DNA of 64,000 bases. It comes from an uncultured Bacteroidales bacterium (lineage in GTDB: Bacteria; Bacteroidota; Bacteroidia; Bacteroidales; Paludibacteraceae). Of this stretch, positions 1 through 8,617 are shown piece by piece; position 1 is the stretch's first letter, and every line of letters begins with the position of its first letter. The notes beneath the pieces are model-generated. The model was not told the DNA's origin, made no database searches, and was given only the letters and a program-made list of their open reading frames with translations. The stretch is taken from NCBI GenBank assembly GCA_934667275.1, contig CAKULK010000003.1, forward strand, positions 1 through 64,000. The letters are read 5' to 3'. A program made the position numbers and the translations under genes.

Positions 1-50
1 AGGCCTGTCGCTAGCGTTCATCCTGAGCCAGGATCAAACTCTTCGTTGTA
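1..50 (-). rRNA. rrs: 16S ribosomal RNA, 5' end only
   Basis: Read on the minus strand, positions 50 to 1 give the conserved start of 16S rRNA, including AGAGTTTGATCCTGGCTCAG followed by the Bacteroidales-type GATGAACGCTAGC. The gene runs off the left edge of the window, so only about 50 nt are present. The mature 5' end is placed near position 50 by similarity to Bacteroides 16S and is approximate. Confidence 0.97.
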
Positions 51-247
51 AAATAATTCATATCTCTGCTCAGAATGTCCAATCTACTAAGTGTACTTGA
101 CGGGAACTTAATTTTCCCTGAGCAATCACCCCATATATAATAAGGTGTGCTCTCTTGTACTACATCTTGATTAATCAATCTTTCAATGTTCACTTTTGCT
201 CTCTTACTCTCAACCTCGACGAGGTCTCGTTTTCTCGAAAGCGGCTG
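51..247 (-). other. rRNA operon leader
   Basis: About 190 nt lie between the most 16S-proximal rRNA promoter and the 16S 5' end. No convincing ORF is present. By position it is the transcribed pre-rRNA leader, expected to carry processing and antitermination signals, but I could not identify a clear boxA. Confidence 0.6.
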
Positions 248-279
248 CAAAATTACTGCTTTTATTTGATATGACCAAA
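248..279 (-). promoter_or_regulatory. rRNA promoter P1 (proximal)
   Basis: On the minus strand a TTTG (279-276) is followed after exactly 20 bp by TAATTTTG (255-248), the Bacteroidetes -33/-7 consensus. It is the closest of three near-identical promoters to the 16S gene. Confidence 0.88.
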
Positions 280-394
280 TTTCTCAGCACTTTTTTCGCA
301 TTTTCTTCGTAACTTGCTGATTTTCAAGAAAACTCAGCGTTACGCGTTTCCGTTCGTTTCAAACACTCGCTTGTGCTTACCGCGAAAACGGCTG

Positions 395-426
395 CAAAAT
401 TACTGCTTTTATTTGACATGACCAAA
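395..426 (-). promoter_or_regulatory. rRNA promoter P2
   Basis: TTTG (426-423), 20 bp, TAATTTTG (402-395) on the minus strand. It sits exactly 147 bp upstream of the equivalent positions in P1 and is followed by the same GCAGCCGTTTTCGCG start region as P3. Confidence 0.88.
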
Positions 427-541
427 TCTTCAGTCATTTTTTCAGCATTTTATTTGTAACTCATTGATTCTCAACAAATCCTTTTGTTACAAGTCTCCGC
501 TCGTTTGTGACACTCGCTTGTGTCTTGCGCGAAAACGGCTG

Positions 542-573
542 CAAAATTACTGCTTTTGCGCGATATGACCAAA
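542..573 (-). promoter_or_regulatory. rRNA promoter P3 (distal)
   Basis: TTTG (573-570), 20 bp, TAATTTTG (549-542) on the minus strand, again 147 bp upstream of P2. The transcribed regions after P2 and P3 share segments such as CACAAGCGAGTG. Confidence 0.88.
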
Positions 574-860
574 TATTTGTGCACTTTTTTCGTACTTTCT
601 TTATAATGAACTGAAAATCAGTAATGTAAAACATACGCTTACAAAACACAAGAAAAACAGGGAACGTATACAAACGGACGGCTGCGCCGTATGAACACGA
701 AGTATTCACAAAAGCGATTTTGTCCGGAACATGTAATTACCACGAATCAGCCATTAATTTTCTATAGACACAATAATAAGCAAATAGGTCGTATTTTCGA
801 CACTCATTACCATGGCAAAATAGCGGTCAAGTCGCGGCAAGGGTTCGGCAAGGTATCCGC

Positions 861-904
861 GAAGTACCGATGAAGTTCCGATGAAGTACCGATGAAGTTC
901 CGAT
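861..904. repeat. 22-bp tandem repeat, two exact copies
   Basis: The unit gaagtaccgatgaagttccg plus at occurs at 861-882 and 883-904 without mismatch. Each unit is itself two near-identical 11-mers, so four short repeats are present. Confidence 0.9.
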
Positions 905-940
905 GGGAACAGCAGGCAAACACGAGGGGTATGGTTGTGA

Positions 941-980
941 ACAGACGGCTACGCCGTATTATCACTAATTAACCATAAAT
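941..980. repeat. Dispersed palindromic element, copy A
   Basis: A roughly 40-bp element with hairpin core ACGGCTACGCCGT followed by ATTATC, CTAATTA and CCATAAA. It closely matches 17981-18020. A shorter related core occurs at 674-692, and a reverse-oriented relative at 58366-58395. Confidence 0.75.
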
Positions 981-1078
981 TATGCTATCGAAAATTATAT
1001 CGAGAACTGACACATTTATATATGACACCTAATTATATAATAATGGAACAAAAAGGGCAAAAAGAGGGTGAAAAGAAA

Positions 1079-1110
1079 TTTGCATAAATCAGGAAAAAGC
1101 ACTAATTTTG
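1079..1110 (+). promoter_or_regulatory. Promoter of the regulator-tilS-recN-rarA run
   Basis: TTTG (1079-1082), 20 bp, TAATTTTG (1103-1110). The expected transcription start is near 1117, about 45 nt before the regulator ATG. Confidence 0.85.
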
Positions 1111-1161
1111 CGGGTTGAAAGTAAATTAGGGTAAGAAGGCTATTCAAATAGAAAAAAGGTT

Positions 1162-2079
1162 ATGTACAAAGCAACTGACAAAATGTGCGACCTGATGGGA
1201 GCATCTGGGCACAATGAGTGTTTTGAAAACCAAGTACTGCAACTCCTCAACCGTTTCGGTCTGCCTTTCGGGGTGGGCGACAAGACGATAGAGGCGGTGT
1301 GCAAAGAGAATGATGTGGATACCACAACGCTGCTGGCAGTGGTGAATTTCGCCATAGAAGACAGGCATCACCATACCGATGAGGCGATAGACATCCCCAC
1401 TCTACGCCGCTACTTGGAGAATGCGCATACGTATTTTCTTGATTTTCAGTTGCCCCGCATCCGGCAAGAGGTGATAGAGGCCATCAATATGGCAGAAGGT
1501 GACACGAAGATTCCGCTGCTGATTATCCAATTTTTCGATGAATATGTACAGGAAATCCGCTCACATATCCAACACGAGAACGACCATTCGTTTGAACATC
1601 ATGCCACAGACGACCAGCACATCACCACGAAGGCAATTGAACTTAAGAACCTGATTATCAAGTATTACCCGCACGCTCCTGGACGCGCAAGCAACAAGAC
1701 ATTAGAGCAGAACAGAATGCTGTATGCCGCATTGCACGACATCTACCACTTCGAAAGTGAACTGGCACTGCACTGTGCGATAGAGGACGAGATAATGATT
1801 CCCGCCATTGCCCAACACGAGAAAAGCCAAGCCTGCAACGCGAAAGCCAAAGATGATATTGAAACAGAGGAGTTGTCAGCCCGCGAAAAAGAAGTGCTGA
1901 TTCAAGTGGTTAAAGGACTGAGCAACAAAGAGATAGCCGATGTGCTGTGCCTATCCGCCCACACGGTGATGTCGCACCGCAAGAATATCGCGCGCAAACT
2001 GAATATCCACTCGACAGCCGGTCTGACCATCTACGCGATTGTGAACGGGATTGTGAATCTGGAGAATTTGGAATCATAG
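1162..2079 (+). CDS. Hemerythrin-like/LuxR-type transcriptional regulator
   Basis: A 305-residue two-part protein. The N-terminal part (about 10-60) resembles the ScdA/RIC N-terminal domain. The middle (about 85-225) is a hemerythrin-like helical bundle with spaced His and acidic residues, for example HIQHEND and HDIYHFE. The C-terminus (about 238-300) is a LuxR/GerE helix-turn-helix, with LSAREKEVL and the recognition region SAHTVMSHRKNI. Members of the RIC family bind di-iron and respond to nitrosative or oxidative damage, so an iron, oxygen or NO sensor that binds DNA is inferred. No receiver domain is present. A perfect promoter precedes it and tilS starts 7 nt after its stop. The domain calls are firm; the ligand is a guess. 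Confidence 0.85.
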   Translation: MYKATDKMCDLMGASGHNECFENQVLQLLNRFGLPFGVGDKTIEAVCKENDVDTTTLLAVVNFAIEDRHHHTDEAIDIPTLRRYLENAHTYFLDFQLPRIRQEVIEAINMAEGDTKIPLLIIQFFDEYVQEIRSHIQHENDHSFEHHATDDQHITTKAIELKNLIIKYYPHAPGRASNKTLEQNRMLYAALHDIYHFESELALHCAIEDEIMIPAIAQHEKSQACNAKAKDDIETEELSAREKEVLIQVVKGLSNKEIADVLCLSAHTVMSHRKNIARKLNIHSTAGLTIYAIVNGIVNLENLES

Positions 2080-2086
2080 ACTGCTC

Positions 2087-2983
2087 ATGCTGCGCCGAGT
2101 GCAGAAATACATCCGCGACCACGAACTGATAGCGCGCGACGACCGCGTGCTGGTGTGCGTGAGCGGCGGTGCGGACAGCATCGCGCTATTGGATGTGCTG
2201 ATACGCGGCGGCTATGAGTGCGTGGTTGCCCATTGCAATTTCCACTTGCGCGGCGCAGAGAGCGACCGCGACGAGCAAGCCGTGAGCAGCAGTCCCGTAC
2301 TGTTCCGACAGGGGAAACGGACTATTCCGCTATATATCAAGCATTTCGATACACAGGCATACGCCGCAGCCCACCATCTGAGCATAGAGATGGCGGCGCG
2401 GGAGTTGCGTTACCGATGGTTTGCAGAATTGGCGGAACTGCTTGATTGCAAGGCGATTGCCGTGGCACATCATCAGAATGACCAGGCGGAGACCGTGCTA
2501 TTGAATCTGAAACGCGGGGCAGGTATCCGCGGGCTGTGCGGCATGCGTCCGAAGAGCAGTAACCCTGCCGGAGAAGGGAGCGTGCCCGTAATTCGCCCAC
2601 TGCTGTGCACTACGCGCGACTACATTGAGCATTATCTGCGCGATATCCGCCATCTGCCATGGGTGACAGACTCGACCAATGCGGACACGCGCATTGCGCG
2701 CAACGCCGTGCGCGAGCAGTTGCGCGGCTACTCAAAGTCCGAGATTGAGCATATAGCCGCCACCGCGGAGCATATACAAGGTTATGTGGACTGGATAGAG
2801 CAACACGACAGCCGCGAGGCACAGCGCGTGCAGTTGTACGAGAGATTGCGCCCCTACCATTTCCCGCAAGTGGACGAGATATACGATGCCCTGCAACGCG
2901 GTGAAGGAGGCAAAGTTTTCTATTCGCCAAGCCACAAAGCAGTAATCAAAAAAGGAGAATTATGCGTCACTACGGTATCATAG
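2087..2983 (+). CDS. tilS: tRNA(Ile)-lysidine synthase TilS, short form
   Basis: TilS attaches lysine to C34 of the CAU-anticodon tRNA-Ile, using ATP, so that it reads AUA. The PP-loop SGGADS is at about residues 25-30, followed by the family motifs VAHCNFHLRG and VAHHQNDQAETVLLNL. At 298 residues it is well short of the usual 430 or so: the catalytic core is present but the C-terminal tRNA-binding domain is reduced to a short tail ending in IKKGELCV. The start is 7 nt after the regulator stop, and the 3' end overlaps aroE by 22 nt, so these genes are co-transcribed. Confidence 0.93.
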   Translation: MLRRVQKYIRDHELIARDDRVLVCVSGGADSIALLDVLIRGGYECVVAHCNFHLRGAESDRDEQAVSSSPVLFRQGKRTIPLYIKHFDTQAYAAAHHLSIEMAARELRYRWFAELAELLDCKAIAVAHHQNDQAETVLLNLKRGAGIRGLCGMRPKSSNPAGEGSVPVIRPLLCTTRDYIEHYLRDIRHLPWVTDSTNADTRIARNAVREQLRGYSKSEIEHIAATAEHIQGYVDWIEQHDSREAQRVQLYERLRPYHFPQVDEIYDALQRGEGGKVFYSPSHKAVIKKGELCVTTVS

Positions 2984-3678
2984 GAATGCCCTTAGAGCAC
3001 TCGTTTTCAGCACGTTACTTCGGAGAGAAGTTCGCGCGAGAGGGGATAGATGCGGATTATCGTCTCTTTCCCATTGACACGATTGGCAAGGTAGAACCGC
3101 TGTTGCCGCAATTGGACGGATTTAATGTGACTTTTCCGTACAAACAGGCGATATTCCCCTACCTGCAAGCCATTGACGAGGTGGCGCAGACGATAGGTGC
3201 CGTGAATGTGGTGCGGGGACGCACGGGCTACAACACAGACTGGATTGGGTTTGCCCAGAGTCTGCACCCCATGCTTCAACCCCATGACAGACAAGCACTT
3301 ATCTTAGGGACCGGCGGAGTGAGCAAGGCTGTGCGGTATGCCTTGGAGCAGTCGGGAATCCATTCGACTTTTGTGAGCCGCCGCCCGCAAAAGGGCATGC
3401 TGACATACGGCGACCTGACACAAGAGGTTATAGAGGCGCACACGCTGATTATCAACTGCACTCCATTGGGTATGTACCCCGATGTGAAATCATGCCCAGA
3501 TATACCTTATATATATATAGGGGCGCACCACCTGCTGTTCGACTGCGTTTACAACCCTGAACAGACCGAGTTTCTACGCCAAGGCGCAGCACATGGCGCG
3601 CGCACCAAAAACGGACTGCAGATGCTCTATGAGCAAGCCGATGCCGCATGGAAAATCTGGAATGAGACAAACCAATAA
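2962..3678 (+). CDS. aroE: Shikimate dehydrogenase
   Basis: AroE reduces 3-dehydroshikimate to shikimate with NADPH in aromatic amino acid synthesis. Visible motifs are the substrate-site EHSFSARYF near the N-terminus, NVTFPYKQ with the catalytic lysine (about residue 60), TGYNTDWIGF, the nucleotide-binding GTGGVSKAV (about 115), and INCTPLGMYP. The length of 238 residues is at the short end of the family, as in other Bacteroidetes. It overlaps tilS by 22 nt and is followed after 13 nt by the DUF4831 gene. Confidence 0.95.
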   Translation: MRHYGIIGMPLEHSFSARYFGEKFAREGIDADYRLFPIDTIGKVEPLLPQLDGFNVTFPYKQAIFPYLQAIDEVAQTIGAVNVVRGRTGYNTDWIGFAQSLHPMLQPHDRQALILGTGGVSKAVRYALEQSGIHSTFVSRRPQKGMLTYGDLTQEVIEAHTLIINCTPLGMYPDVKSCPDIPYIYIGAHHLLFDCVYNPEQTEFLRQGAAHGARTKNGLQMLYEQADAAWKIWNETNQ

Positions 3679-3691
3679 AACTACAAACGAT

Positions 3692-4750
3692 ATGAAACGA
3701 AATTATATTTTCACCACTATGCTATTGGCAATCTGCACATTACAGATGCCACAGATGCAGGCACAGACGGTTAAAGAGAACGAGTTGGCAATCGTTTACT
3801 ACATGCCTCTCACACAAGTGGCCATCACCATTGAATATGACGAGATAACGATGCGTCCGGGTCCGTTTTACCTCTATGCGGAACGTTATTTGGGCTCGAA
3901 AGACGTGATAACCGAGGCTCAGACGCGCTATCAACTGACGGGCATCACGACTTCGACGCGCACGGTGCCCGACACGAACCGCGCCTACAAGGTGGTGGCA
4001 CAAAAAGGTGTGGAAGCACAACTATTGGCCTTGACCAAGGACGGTATTCTGTACGGCTACAACGTGCCACCCGAGGCACCAGTCCCCTACCCTTACCGCC
4101 CATTGATGGCACGCGAAATGGTGTCGCCCAAACTGATGCCATTGTTGGAAGAGCAGATGGTTGCCAACTCTACGGCAAAGATGGCCGAGGGGGCCGCCAA
4201 ACAGATATATCATCTGCGCGAGACACGCCTAAACATATTAGCCGGCGATGTGGAGCATGCGCCCGCCGACGGTCAGGCTATGCAGTTGGTGATGAACGAG
4301 TTAGATCAACGGGAACAGCAGTTGTCCGCACTGTTTGTGGGCAGCAAGACCATTCAACACCGCACAGAAACCATCTACTACACCCCCACGGCAGAGCGTG
4401 AAGAAGAAGTGGTATGCCGCCTGTCGCAGTTTGCCGGTATCGTGCCCGCCGATGACCTGAGCGGAGAGCCGATACGCCTCACGTTCTCGGCTCACCGGCA
4501 GACCTTAGCCCCAGAGAGTGAGGCAACAAACGGGAAGAAGAATGCACTGCCATCGCAGATATATTACAACCTGCCAGGGAGCATAGATTTGCAAGTGGAG
4601 TATGCCGACAAGGTACAAGTCTCCAGTTCCTACCCTGTTGCACAATACGGCGTTGCCATTCCGCTGGCATTAGACCTCTTCACCGCGAAGACAATACCAC
4701 ATATTTATTTCAACCCCCAAACGGGCAATATCTCATCCATTCAGAAATGA
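3692..4750 (+). CDS. DUF4831 family secreted protein
   Basis: A 352-residue protein whose function is unknown. I recognise it as DUF4831, a Bacteroidetes family found next to the DUF4835 gene and recN. The start chosen is the ATG at 3692, which opens a signal peptide (MKRNYIFTTMLLAICTLQ, cleavage likely after AQA). An upstream in-frame ATG at 3593 would lie inside aroE and destroy the signal peptide. The mature part is mostly beta-rich with a helical segment around 150-210. Its stop overlaps the next ATG (ATGA), implying translational coupling. A periplasmic or surface location is inferred. Confidence 0.85.
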   Translation: MKRNYIFTTMLLAICTLQMPQMQAQTVKENELAIVYYMPLTQVAITIEYDEITMRPGPFYLYAERYLGSKDVITEAQTRYQLTGITTSTRTVPDTNRAYKVVAQKGVEAQLLALTKDGILYGYNVPPEAPVPYPYRPLMAREMVSPKLMPLLEEQMVANSTAKMAEGAAKQIYHLRETRLNILAGDVEHAPADGQAMQLVMNELDQREQQLSALFVGSKTIQHRTETIYYTPTAEREEEVVCRLSQFAGIVPADDLSGEPIRLTFSAHRQTLAPESEATNGKKNALPSQIYYNLPGSIDLQVEYADKVQVSSSYPVAQYGVAIPLALDLFTAKTIPHIYFNPQTGNISSIQK

Positions 4751-5670
4751 AACCAATTCGCCGGCTCTGCGCAATCGGATTGCTGCTAACTATAATGATA
4801 GTTCCTGCTCATAGCCAGGAACTTAAATGCACAGTGAGCATCAACTCCGACCAAGTGGAGGGAAGTAACAAGTCGGTGTTCAACACACTGCAACAAGCGA
4901 TCGAGGAATATGTGAACAACTCGAAGTGGACGAACCTCACATTTCAAGAACGCGAGCGCATAGAATGCAGTATGATGCTGGTAGTGAAGCAGATACAAGA
5001 CAACATGTTCGTTTGCGAGTTCACCTGCCAAAGCCGCCGTCCCGTGTACGGCACCGCCTACACAAGCCCTTTGCTCAACTTCAAAGACAACACGTTCTGC
5101 TTCACCTATCAGGAGTATGACAGGCTTGATTATCAGCAGAATACCTTCACCACCAACCTCACGGCGATGCTGGCATACTACTGCTACCTCATCATCGGGT
5201 ATGACATGGACTCGTTTGCCCGCCTCGGCGGCACGCCTTATTTTCAAGTGTGCGAGAACATAGTGAATGCCGCACAATCGGCCTCGTTGGAGACCGCCGA
5301 GGCCATAGGCTGGAAGGCATTCGAGAGCAATCGCAACCGTTATGCCATTGTCAACAACCTGATGGACGAGGCATTCCGCAAGTACCGCGAATACTTCTAC
5401 GAATACCACCGATTGGGGTTGGACGAGATGGTGAACAATGTGGCGAACGGTCGCGCACGCATCGCAGGCGGTATTGCCACGCTGCGCGATGCCAACCGCG
5501 CACGCCCAGCCACCTATGTGGTGAATGCCTTCTTAGATGCCAAAGCAGATGAGTTGGTGAACATCTTCCAAGGCGGCACAGATGCTGAAAAAAAGGCTGT
5601 GTATGAGGTGCTTACTGACATAGACCCCACCCGCCAATCCACCTACGACAAAATAAACAAACGCGATTAA
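4747..5670 (+). CDS. DUF4835 family secreted protein
   Basis: A 307-residue protein with an N-terminal signal peptide (about residues 1-25, ending AHSQ). I recognise the DUF4835 family from the start of the mature protein (QELKCTVSIN) and its fixed place just upstream of recN in Bacteroidales. The function is not established in what I know. The gene overlaps the DUF4831 gene by 4 nt and lies 8 nt before recN, so the two secreted proteins are probably made together and may act together at the envelope. Confidence 0.87.
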   Translation: MKPIRRLCAIGLLLTIMIVPAHSQELKCTVSINSDQVEGSNKSVFNTLQQAIEEYVNNSKWTNLTFQERERIECSMMLVVKQIQDNMFVCEFTCQSRRPVYGTAYTSPLLNFKDNTFCFTYQEYDRLDYQQNTFTTNLTAMLAYYCYLIIGYDMDSFARLGGTPYFQVCENIVNAAQSASLETAEAIGWKAFESNRNRYAIVNNLMDEAFRKYREYFYEYHRLGLDEMVNNVANGRARIAGGIATLRDANRARPATYVVNAFLDAKADELVNIFQGGTDAEKKAVYEVLTDIDPTRQSTYDKINKRD

Positions 5671-5678
5671 GCCCCAAT

Positions 5679-7274
5679 ATGCTGACGCATCTTCACATAC
5701 AAAACTACGCCCTCATCTCGCACCTTGACTTGGATTTGACAAGCGGTTTCTCTGTATTGACCGGTGAGACGGGTGCGGGCAAAAGTATTATCCTCGGCGC
5801 GCTGAACTTAGTGATGGGGGCACGCGCCGACACCAAATCCATCACCGAAGGCGAAGATCGGTGCGTGATAGAAGCCACGTTCACCACCGCTGACAAAGGC
5901 GAACTGCTTATCCGCCGCGAACTGAACCAGACGGGGCGTTCCCGTTCGTTTGTGAACGACGAGGTGGTGACACAAGCCGAACTGAAAGCCCTTGCCAACC
6001 AACTGATTGACATTCACTCACAACACGCAAGTCTGCTGATTGGCGATGACCTTTTCCAGATAAGCGTGGTGGACGCCATTGCACAAAATGAGGAGCAACG
6101 TGCCGCCTACCTCACCTGCTACGAGGCCTATTTGACGGCGCAGAAAGCATTGCATGACCTGCAAACCCTGGCACGCAAGAGCCAATCGGATGCCGACTAT
6201 ATTGCATTCCAATACAACCAATTGGACGAAGCGCACCTTGTGGCGGGCGAACTGCAAGACCTGCAAGACGAGGAATACACCCTCTCGCACGCCGAAGAGA
6301 TAAAGGCAGCCCTGTTGAACGCGTTCAACAATATCGACGGAGAGGAAGGCGGCGCGCTGCAACTACTACACGCTTCACAACTAAACGATGCAGCACCGAT
6401 GTTGGCGGAACGCATTGACAGCGTGGCAATTGAATTGCGCGACATTGCCGCAGAACTGCAACATACGGCAGACCATACAGAGTTGGATCCACAACGTCTG
6501 CAAGAGGTGCAAGAACGGTTGGATATGCTGCAGACGCTGATGAACAAACACCACGTGCAAAGCGTGGAGGAACTCATCGGTATACGCGACCAGTTGGGGC
6601 AGCAGATGCAACAAATGGCGTCGTTTGACGAAGACATAGCACGCTCGCAAAAAGAGTTAAATGATGCCACACACGCTATGGAGCAAGCATCCAACGCTCT
6701 CACAGAGAGCCGGTTAGCCGTTTGCGACACCATTGCCAAACACCTGATTACCGACATGAACAGCCTCGGCGTGGCGCACGCCAATGTTGCGGTGTCGGTG
6801 AGAGCGGCAGAAGAATACAACGAGACGGGACATGATGACGTGCAGTTTCTGTTTGCCGCGAACCTCAACCAGTCGCTCCGCCGCGTAGCAGAAGTGGCAT
6901 CCGGCGGCGAGACAAGCCGTCTAATGTTGTGTATCAAGGCGTTGATAGCCTCCACGACGGGGCTTCCGACCATCATCTTTGACGAGATAGATACAGGTGT
7001 GAGCGGCGAGATTGCTTCACAGATGGGTGATATTATGCGCAGAATGGCGGCATCGCGACAGATTATCGCCATTACGCACCTGCCCCAGATTGCCGCCAAA
7101 GGAGAGACGCAATTCCGTGTATATAAGGAAGATACAGAGACCCGCACCGAGACACATATCAAACGCCTCACTCAAGAGGAGCGCGTGCACGACATCGCCA
7201 CCATGCTTTCGGGAAAGAACCCGACAAAAGCCGCCACAGATACCGCCCGCGCATTGATGGACGAGACACATTAA
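5679..7274 (+). CDS. recN: DNA repair ATPase RecN
   Basis: RecN is an SMC-like ATPase that acts early in recombinational repair of double-strand breaks. The 531-residue protein has the Walker A GETGAGKSII (about 30-39), a long coiled-coil middle (about 155-370), the ABC signature ASGGETSRLM (about 408) and Walker B IIFDEIDTGVSG (about 432). The length is close to the usual 550. It belongs to the tilS-rarA run, with 8 nt to the gene before and 26 nt to rarA after. Confidence 0.97.
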   Translation: MLTHLHIQNYALISHLDLDLTSGFSVLTGETGAGKSIILGALNLVMGARADTKSITEGEDRCVIEATFTTADKGELLIRRELNQTGRSRSFVNDEVVTQAELKALANQLIDIHSQHASLLIGDDLFQISVVDAIAQNEEQRAAYLTCYEAYLTAQKALHDLQTLARKSQSDADYIAFQYNQLDEAHLVAGELQDLQDEEYTLSHAEEIKAALLNAFNNIDGEEGGALQLLHASQLNDAAPMLAERIDSVAIELRDIAAELQHTADHTELDPQRLQEVQERLDMLQTLMNKHHVQSVEELIGIRDQLGQQMQQMASFDEDIARSQKELNDATHAMEQASNALTESRLAVCDTIAKHLITDMNSLGVAHANVAVSVRAAEEYNETGHDDVQFLFAANLNQSLRRVAEVASGGETSRLMLCIKALIASTTGLPTIIFDEIDTGVSGEIASQMGDIMRRMAASRQIIAITHLPQIAAKGETQFRVYKEDTETRTETHIKRLTQEERVHDIATMLSGKNPTKAATDTARALMDETH

Positions 7275-7300
7275 CCCACCTATTCAGAAGACTTATACGT

Positions 7301-8578
7301 ATGCTACCTCTTGCAGAACGCTTGCGTCCGCAGACGCTGAATGAATATATCGGTCAGAAACACCTTGTGGGCGAGGGTGCCGTGCTGCGCAATATGATAG
7401 AGAGCGGCAACCTCAGCAGTTTCATCTTGTGGGGTCCTCCCGGGGTGGGCAAAACAACGCTGGCACGCATTATTGCCCATCAGTTGGAGCGACCATTCTA
7501 TACATTATCCGCCGTGACAAGCGGCGTGAAAGAGGTGCGCGAGGTAATAGACAAAGCGAAACGCAACATGGCAATGAACAGCGGCATATTTGCCGCGACC
7601 ACCGACCGCCGCTCCGCCATTCTGTTTATTGACGAGATTCACAGGTTCTCCAAGTCGCAGCAAGACAGTCTGTTAGGCGCAGTGGAGGACGGTACCATCA
7701 CTTTGATAGGTGCCACCACAGAGAACCCCTCGTTTGAGGTGATTACCCCGTTGCTGAGCCGCTGTCAGGTGTATGTGCTGAAACCTCTCGGCAAAGACGA
7801 TTTATTGGAACTGCTTCACCGCGCGCTGAACGATGACGACTATATCCATTCACTGAATTTGGAGGTGAAGGAGACAGACAGTCTGCTCCGCTATTCTGGC
7901 GGCGATGCAAGAAAACTGCTGAATATCATCGAATTGGTGACCAATGCAGGGGTGCGCGTGATAAATAACGAGACCGTGACCAAACAACTGCAGCAGAACC
8001 CCGTGCAATATGACAAAGACGGAGAACTGCACTACGACATCATCTCAGCATTCATCAAGTCAATTCGCGGCAGCGACCCCGATGCAGCACTCTACTGGTT
8101 GGCACGCATGATAGCCGCCGGCGAGGACCCGAAGTTTATCGCGCGGCGTTTAGTAATCTCCGCCAGCGAAGATATAGGGCTTGCCAACCCCAATGCGCTG
8201 TTGGTAGCCAATGCCTGTTTCGACACGCTGACAAAGATTGGTTGGCCCGAAGGGCGTATCCCATTGGCTATGGCAACGGTGTATCTGGCCACTTCGCAGA
8301 AATCCAACTCCGCCTATTTGGCCATTGATGCGGCATTGCAGGCTGTGGAAAAAACGGGCAACCAGCCTGTGCCCTTGCATTTGAGAAACGCCCCCACCAA
8401 ACTGATGGAGGAATTAGGCTACGGCGAAGGCTACAAATACGCGCATGATTACCCCAACCATTTTGTGAAGCAGCAGTTCCTGCCTAATGAACTAAAAGGC
8501 ACCCGTTTCTGGCAACCGCAAGGCAGTCCACAAGAACAACGTATTGCGGATTGGATGAGACATCTATGGGAAGAATGA
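7301..8578 (+). CDS. rarA: Replication-associated recombination ATPase RarA (MgsA)
   Basis: A 425-residue AAA+ clamp-loader-like ATPase that acts at stalled replication forks. Motifs are the N-terminal LAERLRPQTLNEYIGQ, Walker A GPPGVGKTT (about 46-54), Walker B LFIDEIHRFSK, sensor GATTENPSFEV, and the tetramerisation C-terminus with SEDIGLANPNAL and the terminal HFVKQQFLP. The length is typical. Its stop codon TGA is the first base pair of a strong terminator hairpin, so this gene ends the run that began at 1162. Confidence 0.96.
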   Translation: MLPLAERLRPQTLNEYIGQKHLVGEGAVLRNMIESGNLSSFILWGPPGVGKTTLARIIAHQLERPFYTLSAVTSGVKEVREVIDKAKRNMAMNSGIFAATTDRRSAILFIDEIHRFSKSQQDSLLGAVEDGTITLIGATTENPSFEVITPLLSRCQVYVLKPLGKDDLLELLHRALNDDDYIHSLNLEVKETDSLLRYSGGDARKLLNIIELVTNAGVRVINNETVTKQLQQNPVQYDKDGELHYDIISAFIKSIRGSDPDAALYWLARMIAAGEDPKFIARRLVISASEDIGLANPNALLVANACFDTLTKIGWPEGRIPLAMATVYLATSQKSNSAYLAIDAALQAVEKTGNQPVPLHLRNAPTKLMEELGYGEGYKYAHDYPNHFVKQQFLPNELKGTRFWQPQGSPQEQRIADWMRHLWEE

Positions 8579-8616
8579 AAAAGAGGCTGTCCGATATTCG
8601 GACAGCCTCTTTTTCA
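8576..8616. terminator. Bidirectional terminator after rarA
   Basis: The near-perfect hairpin TGAAAAAGAGGCTGTCCGAT / ATTCGGACAGCCTCTTTTTCA has about 20 bp of stem, with A5 on one side and T5 on the other. It serves rarA on the plus strand and the remnant gene on the minus strand. The rarA stop codon is inside the stem. Confidence 0.93.
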
Positions 8617-8617
8617 T

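Larger units (their letters stand above)
240..585. repeat. Three tandem 147-bp rRNA-promoter repeats
   Basis: The blocks beginning near 240, 387 and 534 share the core ACGGCTGCAAAATTACTGCT (first block with small differences), a following ATGACCAAAT, and a partly conserved CGTTTGTGACACTCGCTTGTG-like tail. The period is 147 bp both times. Each unit carries one complete promoter firing toward 16S, so this is a promoter array and not a CRISPR. Confidence 0.85.
600..1078. other. Intergenic region, no gene seen
   Basis: A region of about 480 bp with no coding signal I trust. It holds two copies of a small palindromic element (674-692 and 941-978) and a 22-bp tandem repeat (861-904). The 60-residue plus-strand ORF starting at 691 has no recognisable features. 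Confidence 0.6.

Noticed and set aside
240..585. CRISPR array suggested by the regular 147-bp repeats
   Set aside because: The repeat unit is far too long, the spacers are similar to each other, and each unit contains an rRNA promoter.
691..873. A 60-codon ORF near 700
   Set aside because: It begins inside a dispersed palindromic element and has no homology or composition that suggests a protein.
3593..3691. Longer N-terminus for the DUF4831 gene
   Set aside because: It would lie in the aroE coding region and place a non-signal sequence before a good signal peptide.
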